Positions 49,391-58,041 of a stretch of DNA of 64,000 nucleotides are shown piece after piece (the first letter of the stretch is position 1; each line of letters begins with the position of its first letter). Below the pieces are notes generated by a model. The model was not told where the DNA came from, made no database searches, and saw only the letters and a list, made by a program, of their open reading frames with translations. A program made the position numbers and the translations under genes. Origin of the DNA: Agrococcus casei LMG 22410 (GTDB lineage Bacteria; Actinomycetota; Actinomycetes; Actinomycetales; Microbacteriaceae). The DNA lies in assembly GCF_900163565.1 (NCBI RefSeq), contig NZ_FUHU01000041.1, positions 40,935 to 104,934 on the forward strand, written 5' to 3'.

Positions 49391-50394
49391 TGGGCATCAT
49401 CGTCGAGACCTCAGGATCATCGAGCGCACCCAAGCGGGTGCAGCTCTCTGACGAGGCGACCCAGGCGTCGACTGATGCTGCCAACGAGCGGCTCGGGGGC
49501 CCTGGCCAGTGGGTGCTGTCGCTTCCAGAGCAGTTCATCGCAGCCAAGAACGTGCAGTGGCGCAATGCGGCCAGCGGCGCAGACCTCATCCGCACCTCTG
49601 GCTCGTTCACGGCTGAGGCGTTCGTCGAGGCCGCACAGCAGCTCACGCACGAGCGTCGCTACACCTCGCTCGTGCCCACGCAGCTCGCCCGCCTCGTCGA
49701 TGCCGCAGAGCTCGACCGCTCGTTCATCGCGCCAATCCGCCGCTTCGATCGCATCCTGCTGGGCGGGCAGCGCGCGCCCGTCGGTCTCATCGAGCGCGCA
49801 TCGATGATCGGCTGGAGCGTCACCCGCACATACGGCGCCACCGAGACCTGCGGCGGCTGCGTCTGGGACGGCCGGCCACTCGGCGACATGAAGATTCGCA
49901 TCACCGACCAGATCGAGGTCTCGGGCCCGTCGCTGGCCGACGGCTACGTCGACAACGAAGCGCTGACCGAGTCGCGGTTCTACCACGACGCCGCAGGCAC
50001 GCGCTGGTATCGCACCGGCGACGCAGGCTCGCTCATCGGCGGGCAGCTGCAGATCTCAGGCCGCATCGACGACGTCATCATCTCTGGCGGACTCAAGATC
50101 TCGCTCGCTGCCATCGAGCACGTCGTGCAGGTGTTCGCGTCGGATGCCGTGGTCGTCTCGACGCCCGACGACAAGTGGGGAGAGGTGCCGGTGGTCGTCA
50201 CCACCACGCGCCCCTCCATCGACGAGCTTCGCGCTGCAGTCGGCAACGCCCTCGGCAAGGCGGCCAGGCCCAATCACGTCGTCACGGTCTCGGTCATCCC
50301 GACCACGCACACGGGCAAGCCCGATCGCAAGAAGCTGAAGCGTCTCGTCGCCTCGCGCACAGCCCAGCGTCCGCGTCGCCGCCTGTTCGGCTGA
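49390..50394 (+). CDS. menE: o-Succinylbenzoate-CoA ligase (short form)
   Basis: A 334-aa ANL-superfamily adenylating enzyme. The P-loop is TSGSSSAPKRVQLS, the A5 motif TYGATETCGGCVWDG and the C-terminal motif GKPDRKKLKRLV with the conserved lysine are present. The protein is ~30-120 residues shorter than many MenE proteins because it starts right at the P-loop, and the middle motif reads LPEQFIAAKNV rather than the common H-x-A/G form. Still probably active. ATG at 49390 overlaps the menB stop. Confidence 0.9.
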   Translation: MGIIVETSGSSSAPKRVQLSDEATQASTDAANERLGGPGQWVLSLPEQFIAAKNVQWRNAASGADLIRTSGSFTAEAFVEAAQQLTHERRYTSLVPTQLARLVDAAELDRSFIAPIRRFDRILLGGQRAPVGLIERASMIGWSVTRTYGATETCGGCVWDGRPLGDMKIRITDQIEVSGPSLADGYVDNEALTESRFYHDAAGTRWYRTGDAGSLIGGQLQISGRIDDVIISGGLKISLAAIEHVVQVFASDAVVVSTPDDKWGEVPVVVTTTRPSIDELRAAVGNALGKAARPNHVVTVSVIPTTHTGKPDRKKLKRLVASRTAQRPRRRLFG

Positions 50395-50412
50395 CGGGTA
50401 GCCTTGGTGGCT

Positions 50413-51417
50413 ATGGCAAAGCAGAGACGAAGCAGCACGAGGGCGGGGCGCGACGCCGCGGCAAGGCGCAGCGGCAACCCCGCAAAGCGCAACGCTGTGA
50501 TCGAGGGCACCCACAGGGTCACAGCCGGCGACTGGATCGCTGGCGCACGCCTTCGCACCCTCGGCATGGCGGTCGGAACCGTGGCCGCCGGAAGCGGCAT
50601 CGCCGCATACTCGCAGGTGTTCTCGCTGCCCATCGGGCTGCTCTGCCTGGCGCTCGCGCTCTTCCTGCAGATCGGCGTCAACTTCGCCAACGACTACTCC
50701 GACGGCATTCGCGGCACTGACGAGCAGCGCACGGGGCCCTCGCGACTCACGGGCTCGGGCAAGGCCGAAGCCAAGACCGTGCGCAATGTGGCGCTGACGT
50801 TCCTCGCCCTCGGCGCAGCGGCCGGCCTGGCGATCGTGCTCATCACGCAGCTGTGGTGGCTGCTCGCAGTCGGCGTCGTCGCGATCCTGGCGGCCTGGTT
50901 CTACACGGGCGGCAAGCGTCCCTACGGCTACATGGCCCTCGGCGAAGTCGTCTCGTTCGTGTTCTTCGGTCCGGTGCCGGTCGTCGGCACGGTCTACGCG
51001 ATGAGCGGCGGAACCATCAGCGAAGACGCGATCTACGTCGGGCTCGCGATGGGCTCATTCGCGGCTGCCTCGATGCTGGTCAACAACATCCGCGACATCG
51101 ACAGCGACCGCGCCGTCGGCAAGCGCACGCTCGCGACCCTCGTGGGGCGCACGTTCTCGCGCGTGCTCTACGGTCTGCTGATGCTGCTGCCGTTCACCGT
51201 CGTCGGCATCTACTCGCTCGTGCTCATGCACGGGGCATGGGTGATGCTCGTCATGCTCATCGCGCTGCCCGCCGTCGTCATCGTGGGCATGGGCAATCGC
51301 ACCAAAGACTTCATCCTCGGCCTCTCGCTCTCAGGCATCAGCGCACTGCTGGTCGGAGTCGGCTTCGGCCTGGCCTTCTGGGGCGGCGTGACGGGCTTCA
51401 ACAACCCGTACCTGTAG
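50413..51417 (+). CDS. menA: 1,4-Dihydroxy-2-naphthoate polyprenyltransferase
   Basis: A 334-aa UbiA-family membrane prenyltransferase with about nine helices. First Asp-rich motif NFANDYSDGIRGTDEQR (about residue 96) and second NNIRDIDSDRAVGKRTLA (near 225) bind Mg-polyprenyl diphosphate. It condenses DHNA with the polyprenyl chain. ATG at 50413 lies 8 nt after TAGCCT and is preferred to the ATG at 50404. Confidence 0.96.
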   Translation: MAKQRRSSTRAGRDAAARRSGNPAKRNAVIEGTHRVTAGDWIAGARLRTLGMAVGTVAAGSGIAAYSQVFSLPIGLLCLALALFLQIGVNFANDYSDGIRGTDEQRTGPSRLTGSGKAEAKTVRNVALTFLALGAAAGLAIVLITQLWWLLAVGVVAILAAWFYTGGKRPYGYMALGEVVSFVFFGPVPVVGTVYAMSGGTISEDAIYVGLAMGSFAAASMLVNNIRDIDSDRAVGKRTLATLVGRTFSRVLYGLLMLLPFTVVGIYSLVLMHGAWVMLVMLIALPAVVIVGMGNRTKDFILGLSLSGISALLVGVGFGLAFWGGVTGFNNPYL

Positions 51418-51424
51418 GCAGCGG

Positions 51425-51823
51425 CTACGCGCGGTCCTGGTCGTCGGCGCTTTCGCCGTCGTCTGCGCCGTCGTTCTCAACCGTGCTGTCGTGCTCACCA
51501 GCGACGTCGGCTGCGTCCTCTGACGCGGCTTCGTCAGCCTCTTCGGGGTGTGACTCGGCAGTCAGCGCGTCTTCGCTGGCCTCGTCTTCGCCGCGCACTG
51601 CGCCGGTCTCGTTCTCGCGACTCTTGCGCTTCTCGGCCGCCCGCTGCATCGCCTCGTCGAGCTCGCGCTTCTGCTTGCCGAAGAAGATGTAGGCCGCGCA
51701 GAACGCGAACACGAGGGCGATGCCGCCCGAGAGCAGCGGGTTCCAGCCCACTGCGACCAGCAGGCCGAACGGCACGATGAACAGCGCCATGCGGATGGCG
51801 GCGTACTTCAGAAAGGCAGACAC
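51425..51823 (-). CDS. DUF4229-family membrane protein
   Basis: A 132-aa protein with two membrane helices (residues ~4-45, including IVPFGLLVAVGWNPLLSGG) and a long acidic/basic C-terminus. It matches the DUF4229 family, found beside men genes in actinobacteria, with unknown function. GTG at 51823 lies 7 nt after TAGAAT on the minus strand and is preferred to the ATG 9 nt upstream. Confidence 0.82.
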   Translation of the reverse strand: MSAFLKYAAIRMALFIVPFGLLVAVGWNPLLSGGIALVFAFCAAYIFFGKQKRELDEAMQRAAEKRKSRENETGAVRGEDEASEDALTAESHPEEADEAASEDAADVAGEHDSTVENDGADDGESADDQDRA

Positions 51824-51830
51824 TGCACCC

Positions 51831-51919
51831 ATTCTAATTCGCCCGCGAGGTCCTTGCGGCACTGCGCAGTTCAGCCATCAGCGCACCCGCACCTGCCCGC
51901 TCACGGCGAACGGTACCCT
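51831..51919. promoter_or_regulatory. Divergent -10 boxes (DUF4229 gene and PLDc_N gene)
   Basis: TAGAAT on the minus strand (51831-51836) and TACCCT on the plus strand (51914-51919), 7 and 6 nt before the respective starts. Neither gene has a Shine-Dalgarno. Confidence 0.5.
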
Positions 51920-51925
51920 GGATGC

Positions 51926-52426
51926 ATGCCCAGGATTCTGCTAGGTGGCGCGCTGATCGCTCTTGTGGCGCTCGTGTACGCCCTCTTCGACCTGAGCTTC
52001 ACCGATCGCAGCCGCATTCGCCGGCTGAATCGCCCGCTCTGGTTTCTGATCGTGATCGTGCTGCCCATCGTGGGCCCGCTGCTGTGGGTCATGTGGGGCA
52101 AGCGGTCTGCGAGCGCAGCGGCAGAGGCGCCCGTTCGTGGCGATGACGACCCTCGGTTCGGCTCGAGCGCACCTGCGATCAGCACAGAAGAGACCGACCA
52201 GCGCATTCGCGAGATCGAAGAGCAGCTTGAGGCGCTCGAGGCAGAAGAGGCCGCCGAGCGCGAGCGTCTTGCGGCCGAGTCGCCGGAGTCAGACGAGCCG
52301 GATGCACGGCACGACGAAGAAGCGCCGGCTGCGGCAGACGAGGCGGCCGAGGCTGATGCCGCCGCCGACACTGACGACGACGCGCAGCGAACCGACCGCG
52401 GCAATGGCGGCCAGCTCGGTGCCTGA
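51926..52426 (+). CDS. PLDc_N-domain membrane protein with acidic coiled tail
   Basis: A 166-aa protein: two membrane helices with the PLDc_N pattern ALFDLSFTDRSRIRRLNRPLWFLIVIVLPIVGPLLWVMWG (residues ~20-60), then a Glu/Ala-rich coiled-coil-like tail. No catalytic HKD motif is present. It ends in an overlap with menD and probably belongs to the same transcript. Confidence 0.82.
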   Translation: MPRILLGGALIALVALVYALFDLSFTDRSRIRRLNRPLWFLIVIVLPIVGPLLWVMWGKRSASAAAEAPVRGDDDPRFGSSAPAISTEETDQRIREIEEQLEALEAEEAAERERLAAESPESDEPDARHDEEAPAAADEAAEADAAADTDDDAQRTDRGNGGQLGA

Positions 52427-54077
52427 CGCGGGCCAGCACTACAGCGCCGGCCAGTACTCCGCTCGACTGATCGCAGCGCTGATCGCCTGCGGCGTCACCG
52501 ATCTCGTGGTCTGCCCCGGGTCTCGCTCGCAGGCCCTTGCGCTCGCCGCGGCTGCGCAGGAACGCGCTGGGCGCATCCGTCTGCACGTGCGCATCGACGA
52601 GCGCTCGGCCGCATTCTTCGCGCTGGGCCTGGCCCGCGAGACGGGGGTTCCGGCGCCGGTCGTCGTGACCAGCGGCACCGCCGTCGCAAACCTCGTGCCA
52701 GCGGTGCTCGAAGCGCACCACTCGGATGTTCCGATGCTGCTGCTGACCGCCGACCGTCCGGCTGAGCTGCAGGGCGTGCGCGCCAACCAGACGACCGACC
52801 AGGCGACGCTGTTCAGCGGCATCGTGCGCGCTGCACGCACGATCGAGGCCGATGCCCTCACCCGGCCCGACCACGATGCCCGTGCCGCTTTCGCCGCCGC
52901 GATCGGCGCATCCGCCGACCACGTCACCGACCAAGACGCAGACCCGGGCCCCGTGCAGCTCAACGTGCGCCTGCGCGAACCGCTCTCAGATGCCGACATG
53001 CTCGCCGAGCCGCCGACGCTCGAGGCTCCGCGGCGTGACGAGCTGCCAGAGATCGCCGTCGCGCCGAAGCCGGGCACCGTCGTGCTTGCCGGGGCTGACG
53101 CGCTGCGTGACGGCCAAGACCCGAATCTGCTCGCCCAGCGGCTGTCGGTGCCGCTCATCGCAGAGCCCTCGAGCGGTGCTCGCCTCGGCCGCGAGTGCGT
53201 GAGTGTGCAGCTGCTCGAGACCGAGCTCGCGGCAGAGGTGCGCCGCGTGATCGTGTTCGGGCATCCCACGCTGTCGCGCTCCACGGCACGCCTGCTGGCG
53301 ACTGCCGACGAGGTGCTGGTGGCCGCGCGCGCGGGCGAGAACCTGCCGGGCACGCCGCTGCGAGGGCGCCTGACCGCCGCCAGCACCGAGACCGACCGCT
53401 CGTGGCTCGGGCGATGGGTCGTCTCCGACCGCAAGGCGCGCGAGGCCGCTGAAGAGCCGCTCTCGATCGAGGGCCTGAACCGCCGCGAACTCGCCAAAGA
53501 GGGGCTGCGGCAGGCACGCAGGCCGGTCGACCGCGAGACCCTCGTGCGCAGCGTGTGGGAGCACACGTGGCCCCACGACCGGCTCGTGCTCGGGGCATCG
53601 CGACTCATCCGGGTGCTCGACCGCACGGTCACGGGCAAGGCGATCACGGTGCACTCCAACCGCGGCCTCGCCGGCATCGACGGCACCATCGCGACCGGGC
53701 TCGGCGTCGCAGCGGCGCTCGACCGCTCGGCGCGCGGCGGTGTGACGCGCATCCTCGTCGGCGACATCACCGCGCTGCACGACGCCGCATCGCTGCTGGT
53801 GAACCCGGCAGAGCAGCGGCCGCGCGTGCAGATCGTGATCGGCGACGACGGCGGCGGCACGATCTTCGACGACCTCGAGGTGCGGCAGAGCGCCGACGAG
53901 GCAGACTTCACGCGCGTGCTCACGACGCCGGTGCGAGCAGACTTCAAGGGCCTCGCCGAGGCATACGGATGGGCGCACGTGCTCGTGACAGACAGGGCCG
54001 GTCTCGAGCGGGCGCTGACCGAGAAGAGCACCTGCGTCATCGAAGTGAGACTGCACGAGGAGCCCTCAGGAGATTAG
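52404..54077 (+). CDS. menD: SEPHCHC synthase
   Basis: A 557-aa ThDP enzyme that joins isochorismate and 2-oxoglutarate (first committed step). The N-terminal domain has VVCPGSRSQALALA and the catalytic ERSAAFFALGLARETG, and the ThDP motif GDIT...GDDGGGTIFDDLE is near the C-terminus. ATG at 52404 is inside the end of the previous gene; GTG at 52419 is an in-frame alternative. It provides the intermediate used by menC after MenH action. Confidence 0.95.
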   Translation: MAASSVPDAGQHYSAGQYSARLIAALIACGVTDLVVCPGSRSQALALAAAAQERAGRIRLHVRIDERSAAFFALGLARETGVPAPVVVTSGTAVANLVPAVLEAHHSDVPMLLLTADRPAELQGVRANQTTDQATLFSGIVRAARTIEADALTRPDHDARAAFAAAIGASADHVTDQDADPGPVQLNVRLREPLSDADMLAEPPTLEAPRRDELPEIAVAPKPGTVVLAGADALRDGQDPNLLAQRLSVPLIAEPSSGARLGRECVSVQLLETELAAEVRRVIVFGHPTLSRSTARLLATADEVLVAARAGENLPGTPLRGRLTAASTETDRSWLGRWVVSDRKAREAAEEPLSIEGLNRRELAKEGLRQARRPVDRETLVRSVWEHTWPHDRLVLGASRLIRVLDRTVTGKAITVHSNRGLAGIDGTIATGLGVAAALDRSARGGVTRILVGDITALHDAASLLVNPAEQRPRVQIVIGDDGGGTIFDDLEVRQSADEADFTRVLTTPVRADFKGLAEAYGWAHVLVTDRAGLERALTEKSTCVIEVRLHEEPSGD

Positions 54078-54080
54078 GGT
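54075..54080 (+). promoter_or_regulatory. -10-like box of the ppk2 gene
   Basis: TAGGGT 6 nt before the ATG at 54087, overlapping the menD stop. Confidence 0.45.
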
Positions 54081-54086
54081 GGGTGC

Positions 54087-54944
54087 ATGAGCGACATTGC
54101 CGACGCCCTGCGCGTGACCGACCCGAACTTCGACCTCTCGAGCATCGACCCGCAGTCGACGCCCGCGTACGACGGCAAGAAGGCAGACGGCGAAGACGAC
54201 CTCGCCGATGGCGCCGATCACCTCTCCGAGCTGCAGGAGCGCCTCTTTGCATCGTCGAAGGCGGGCTCGACGCGTTCGGTGCTGCTGATGATCCAGGGCA
54301 TGGACACCGCGGGCAAGGGCGGCATCGTGCGTCACGTGGTCGGCCAGGTCGACCCGCAGGGTGTGCAGATCACGGGCTTCAAGGCGCCGACCGACGAAGA
54401 GAAGCAGCACGACTTCCTGTGGCGCATCCGCAAGGCTGTTCCCGAGCCCGGCATGATCGGCGTCTTCGACCGGTCGCAGTACGAAGACGTGCTGATCCAC
54501 CGCGTGCACGGCTGGGCCGACGAAGAAGAGCTCGAGCGCCGCTACGCCGCGATCGCCGACTTCGAGAAGGAGCTGCACGAGAGCGGCACCGTGCTCATCA
54601 AGGTCATGCTGCACATCTCGCGCGAAGAGCAGGGCGAGCGCCTCCTCGAGCGGCTCGACCGCCCCGACAAGCACTGGAAGTTCAACCCCGGCGACATCGA
54701 CGAGCGCGAGCACTGGGATGCCTACCAGCACGCCTACCAGCTGGCGATCCAGAAGACGACGACCGACGCCTCGCCCTGGCACGTGGTGCCGGCGAACCGC
54801 AAGTGGTTCGCGCGCCTCGCGGTGCAGCACCTGCTCACCGATGCGCTCGAGTCGATTTCGCCCGAGTGGCCGAAGGCCGACTTCAACGTCAAGTCAGAGC
54901 GCGAGCGGCTCATCGCCACGGGAGACGTGCCAGAGGCCGAGTGA
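54087..54944 (+). CDS. ppk2: Polyphosphate kinase 2 family protein
   Basis: A 285-aa PPK2: Walker A-type GMDTAGKGGIVRHVV (about residue 66), the catalytic DRSQYEDVLIHRV region, and the lid-like HISREEQGERL and DKHWKFNPGDIDER segments. Proteins of this length (class I/III) use polyphosphate to phosphorylate NDP or NMP. Its location between menD and menF is not a pathway link. The specific nucleotide cannot be decided. Confidence 0.92.
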   Translation: MSDIADALRVTDPNFDLSSIDPQSTPAYDGKKADGEDDLADGADHLSELQERLFASSKAGSTRSVLLMIQGMDTAGKGGIVRHVVGQVDPQGVQITGFKAPTDEEKQHDFLWRIRKAVPEPGMIGVFDRSQYEDVLIHRVHGWADEEELERRYAAIADFEKELHESGTVLIKVMLHISREEQGERLLERLDRPDKHWKFNPGDIDEREHWDAYQHAYQLAIQKTTTDASPWHVVPANRKWFARLAVQHLLTDALESISPEWPKADFNVKSERERLIATGDVPEAE

Positions 54945-54953
54945 GGCTGGCGC

Positions 54954-56210
54954 TCAGCTCGCGTCTTCTGGCAGCGGGTCTGCGAAGGCGTCGCGAATGG
55001 GCCTGAACTTGATCTCGGTCTCGCGCAGCTCGGCTGCCGGGTCGCTGCCCTCGACGATGCCCGCGCCCGCGAAGGCCCTGATCGTGCCGTTCGCCGCGAC
55101 CTCGGCGCCTCTGAGGGCGATCGCCCACGTCGCATTGCCCGCTGCGTCGACCCAGCCCACCGGACCTGCGTAGCGCATCCGATCGAGTCCTTCGATGCGG
55201 CGGATGCGCGGCAGGGCCTCCGCAGTCGGAGTTCCGCCGACAGCGGCGGTGGGGTGCAGCGCGTCCATGACCTCGAACACCGTCGCATCGCCGATCGACC
55301 CGGTGATGTCGGTTGCCAGGTGCCAGAGGTTCGGCAGCTGCAGCGTGAACGGCTCGCTCTCGGCCGGCTCGACGCCGACCTCGGCGAGCGACGCCAGGGC
55401 GCTCTCGACGGCGAGGGCATGCTCGCGGGAGTTCTTGCCGCTTGCGCTGAGCGACTCGGCCGCCTCGGCATCCAGGGGCTTCGTCGCGCCCCGTGCGGCA
55501 GTGCCCGCAAGCACGCGCGTGAACAGGTCGCCGCCGCGAACCCGCACGAGCGTCTCGGGGGATGCGCCGATCAGCCCGTCGACGGCGTACGCCATCGCGG
55601 TCGGGTAGCGGCGTCTGAGACCGCGGATGACGCTGCGCAGATCGCCTCCGGCGGGCAGGCGCCCTTCGAGATCTCTCGCGATGACCAGCTTTGAGACGTC
55701 TGCGGTGCGGATCTGCTCGAGCGCCCCCACGACCGCGCCCTCGTATGCGGCGCCCGAGATGCGGCCGTGCGTGAAGTCGACGCGCATCTCGTCGATGTCG
55801 GTCTCGGCGAGCAGGTCGGGCAGGGGAGCGCTCGAATCCTCTTGGTCGAGGGTGATGCGCGTGACCCAGCGGTCGTCGCCTGACTCGCCGATGACCGCCT
55901 GCGGAATCACGAGCACGCTCTCGGCCTGCGACTCGTCGTCGAACGCGAAGGCTCCGAAGGCGACGAGGCCGGTGCCGGGCAGCTGCATCGGATCGTCGAC
56001 GGTGGCGGATGCGCAGATCGCCGCCCAGGCGGCCGCGGCGTCTGCGAAGCGGCTGCGGCCGGTGAACGTGAGGCGCAGCGTCTCGCCGATGCCGACGATG
56101 CCCTCGTCGCCCTTCAGGAAGGCGAGCGGATTGCGTGCGTCGGAGTAGCGAAGCGGTGCCGACCCGGTGAACGGCTCGGTGCGAGCGGTGAGAGCGACGG
56201 GTGTGTGCAC
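54954..56210 (-). CDS. menF: Isochorismate synthase
   Basis: A 418-aa chorismate-utilising enzyme. It carries the family motifs FDDESQAESV, the substrate-binding AGTAARG..., the KNSREHALAVES helix, LWHLATDITGSI, LHPTAAVGGTPT and the C-terminal AGAGIVEGSDPAAELRETEIKFRP with metal-binding glutamates. First enzyme of the menaquinone branch. GTG at 56210 lies 7 nt after TACAAT on the minus strand. Confidence 0.93.
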   Translation of the reverse strand: MHTPVALTARTEPFTGSAPLRYSDARNPLAFLKGDEGIVGIGETLRLTFTGRSRFADAAAAWAAICASATVDDPMQLPGTGLVAFGAFAFDDESQAESVLVIPQAVIGESGDDRWVTRITLDQEDSSAPLPDLLAETDIDEMRVDFTHGRISGAAYEGAVVGALEQIRTADVSKLVIARDLEGRLPAGGDLRSVIRGLRRRYPTAMAYAVDGLIGASPETLVRVRGGDLFTRVLAGTAARGATKPLDAEAAESLSASGKNSREHALAVESALASLAEVGVEPAESEPFTLQLPNLWHLATDITGSIGDATVFEVMDALHPTAAVGGTPTAEALPRIRRIEGLDRMRYAGPVGWVDAAGNATWAIALRGAEVAANGTIRAFAGAGIVEGSDPAAELRETEIKFRPIRDAFADPLPEDAS

Positions 56211-56217
56211 GGGCTCA

Positions 56218-56268
56218 ATTGTATGCGCGGCGCTCGCTGTGAGGCCCGATTGCCAGGCGGTCTAGGAT
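56218..56268. promoter_or_regulatory. Divergent -10 boxes of menF and menG
   Basis: TACAAT on the minus strand (56218-56223) and TAGGAT on the plus strand (56263-56268), each 7 nt before the start codon; no Shine-Dalgarno for either gene. Confidence 0.55.
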
Positions 56269-56275
56269 GGAGGGT

Positions 56276-57019
56276 GTGAGTGCCGCAGACCAGGAGAAGC
56301 AACCAGACGACGTTGCTCGTATGTTCGACGACACCGCCAAGCGCTACGACACCATGAACACGCTGATGACCTTCGGTCAGGCGCAGCTCTGGCGTCTGCA
56401 GATGACTCGGGCGGTGCGCGTGAAGCCGGGCGAGCGAATTCTCGATGTCGCCGCCGGAACCGGCTCGAGCGCAGCTCCCATGGCGAAGGCCGGTGCCCTC
56501 GTCACCTGCGTCGACCTCTCTGAGGGCATGATCGCCGAGGGCCGCAAGCGCAACCCCGATCTCGAGTTCATCCACGCATCGGCAGAAGAGCTGCCCTTCG
56601 ACGACAACTCGTTCGACGCCGTCACCATCTCGTACGGCCTGCGCAACGTGCAGAAGCCCAAGCAGGCGCTCGCCGAGTTCTTCAGGGTGCTGAAGCCAGG
56701 CGGCCGCGTGCTGATCGCCGAGTTCTCGCACCCGCCCGTCGGCGTCGTCAAGCGCGGCTACGAGACCTACATGAAGATCGCGATTCCCGGCATGGCGAAG
56801 CTCATGTCGTCGAACCCCGACTCATACGACTACCTGCTCGAGTCGATTCAGAAGTGGCCCGACCAGGGCACGCTGAGTCAGTGGCTCCGCTCGTCAGGAT
56901 TCACGCGCGTCGCGCACCGCAACCTCAGCATGGGCATCGTTGCGATGCACCGTGGCTTCAAGCCGCGCGACAAGCACCTTCGCATGCCCTTCGTACTGAA
57001 AGACAACGCAGAAGACTGA
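56276..57019 (+). CDS. menG: Demethylmenaquinone methyltransferase
   Basis: A 247-aa class I SAM methyltransferase of the UbiE/MenG family. Characteristic sequences: FDDTAKRYDTMNTLMTFG, SAM motif ILDVAAGTGSSAAPM, ISYGLRNVQKP and the C-terminal MGIVAMHRGFKPR. It methylates the ring in the last step of menaquinone synthesis. GTG at 56276 is 7 nt after TAGGAT; no ribosome site. It shares its stop with the ATG of the polyprenyl synthase. Confidence 0.95.
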   Translation: MSAADQEKQPDDVARMFDDTAKRYDTMNTLMTFGQAQLWRLQMTRAVRVKPGERILDVAAGTGSSAAPMAKAGALVTCVDLSEGMIAEGRKRNPDLEFIHASAEELPFDDNSFDAVTISYGLRNVQKPKQALAEFFRVLKPGGRVLIAEFSHPPVGVVKRGYETYMKIAIPGMAKLMSSNPDSYDYLLESIQKWPDQGTLSQWLRSSGFTRVAHRNLSMGIVAMHRGFKPRDKHLRMPFVLKDNAED

Positions 57020-58026
57020 TGGCGAGCATCGCAGAAGCATTCGGACTCACTCGCGCACGCTTCGCCCTTCCGGCCGAGCGTGCGGCACTCAACGCCCTCG
57101 ACGAAGGGCTCGAGCAGGTCGAGAGCCGGCTCACAGACCAGCTGGCAGTGACCGACCCCGTCGTCGACGCACTGTCGCGCTACCTCATGGAGGCCGGCGG
57201 CAAGCGCGTCCGCCCCATGCTGCTGCTGCTTGCGGCGCAGCTCGGCGAGGGCGCATCGCAGGAGGTCATCGACGCAGCCATCATCGTCGAGATCACGCAC
57301 CTGGCGAGCCTGTACCACGACGACGTCATGGACGAGTCGGATGTGCGGCGCGGCGTTCCGAGCGCGCACGTCGTGTGGGGCAACTCCATGGCGATCCTCG
57401 GCGGCGACCTGCTGTTCGCGAAGGCGGCCCAGCTCGGGGCGCCGCTGGGCACCGAAGTCGGCATCCTGCAGGCCAGCACGTTCGAGCGCCTGTGCCTCGG
57501 TCAGATGCACGAGACCCTCGGGCCCCGCGACGAAGACCCTGTCGAGCACTACATCCAGGTGCTCGCTGACAAGACCGGATCACTCATCGCAGCTGCGGCC
57601 GAGCTCGGTGTCGTCGTCTCGAACGCCGACGACCGCTACCGCCAGCCGATGCGCGAGTTCGGCGAGGCGATCGGCGTGGCCTTCCAGCTGGTCGACGACG
57701 TGATCGACCTCTCATTCAGCCCCGAGACGGGCAAGCCTGCGGGCACCGACGTGAAGGCCGGCGTCGCGACGCTGCCGACGCTGCTGCTGCAGCAGCGCGG
57801 CGACGCAGACTCCGCCGCCCTGCTCGAGCGGCTCGCAGACACAGAATCAGCAGAGTTCGACAGTGCTGTCGCAGCGCTGGCGGCTCACGAGGTGACCGAG
57901 CAGACGATGCAGGTCGCTCGAGACTGGCAGCAGCGCGCGCTGCGCACACTCGAAGACCTGCCGCGGGGGCCCGTCCGCCGCGGACTCGAAGAGTTCTCGC
58001 GCAGCGTCATCGCTCGAATCAAGTAA
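57019..58026 (+). CDS. Polyprenyl diphosphate synthase
   Basis: A 335-aa all-trans prenyl diphosphate synthase. First aspartate motif DDVMDESD (about residue 96) and second DDVIDLSF (near 230) are complete, and GGKRVRPM begins the catalytic core. Chain length, set by residues before the first motif (HLASLY), suggests a medium to long product for the menaquinone side chain, but the exact length is uncertain. It begins in a TGATG overlap with menG. Confidence 0.94.
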   Translation: MASIAEAFGLTRARFALPAERAALNALDEGLEQVESRLTDQLAVTDPVVDALSRYLMEAGGKRVRPMLLLLAAQLGEGASQEVIDAAIIVEITHLASLYHDDVMDESDVRRGVPSAHVVWGNSMAILGGDLLFAKAAQLGAPLGTEVGILQASTFERLCLGQMHETLGPRDEDPVEHYIQVLADKTGSLIAAAAELGVVVSNADDRYRQPMREFGEAIGVAFQLVDDVIDLSFSPETGKPAGTDVKAGVATLPTLLLQQRGDADSAALLERLADTESAEFDSAVAALAAHEVTEQTMQVARDWQQRALRTLEDLPRGPVRRGLEEFSRSVIARIK

Positions 58027-58041
58027 CCGGAGGCTTCACGA

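Noticed and set aside
49390..50394. menE as a pseudogene because it is short
   Set aside because: P-loop, A5 motif and the C-terminal lysine motif are all intact and the frame is clean.
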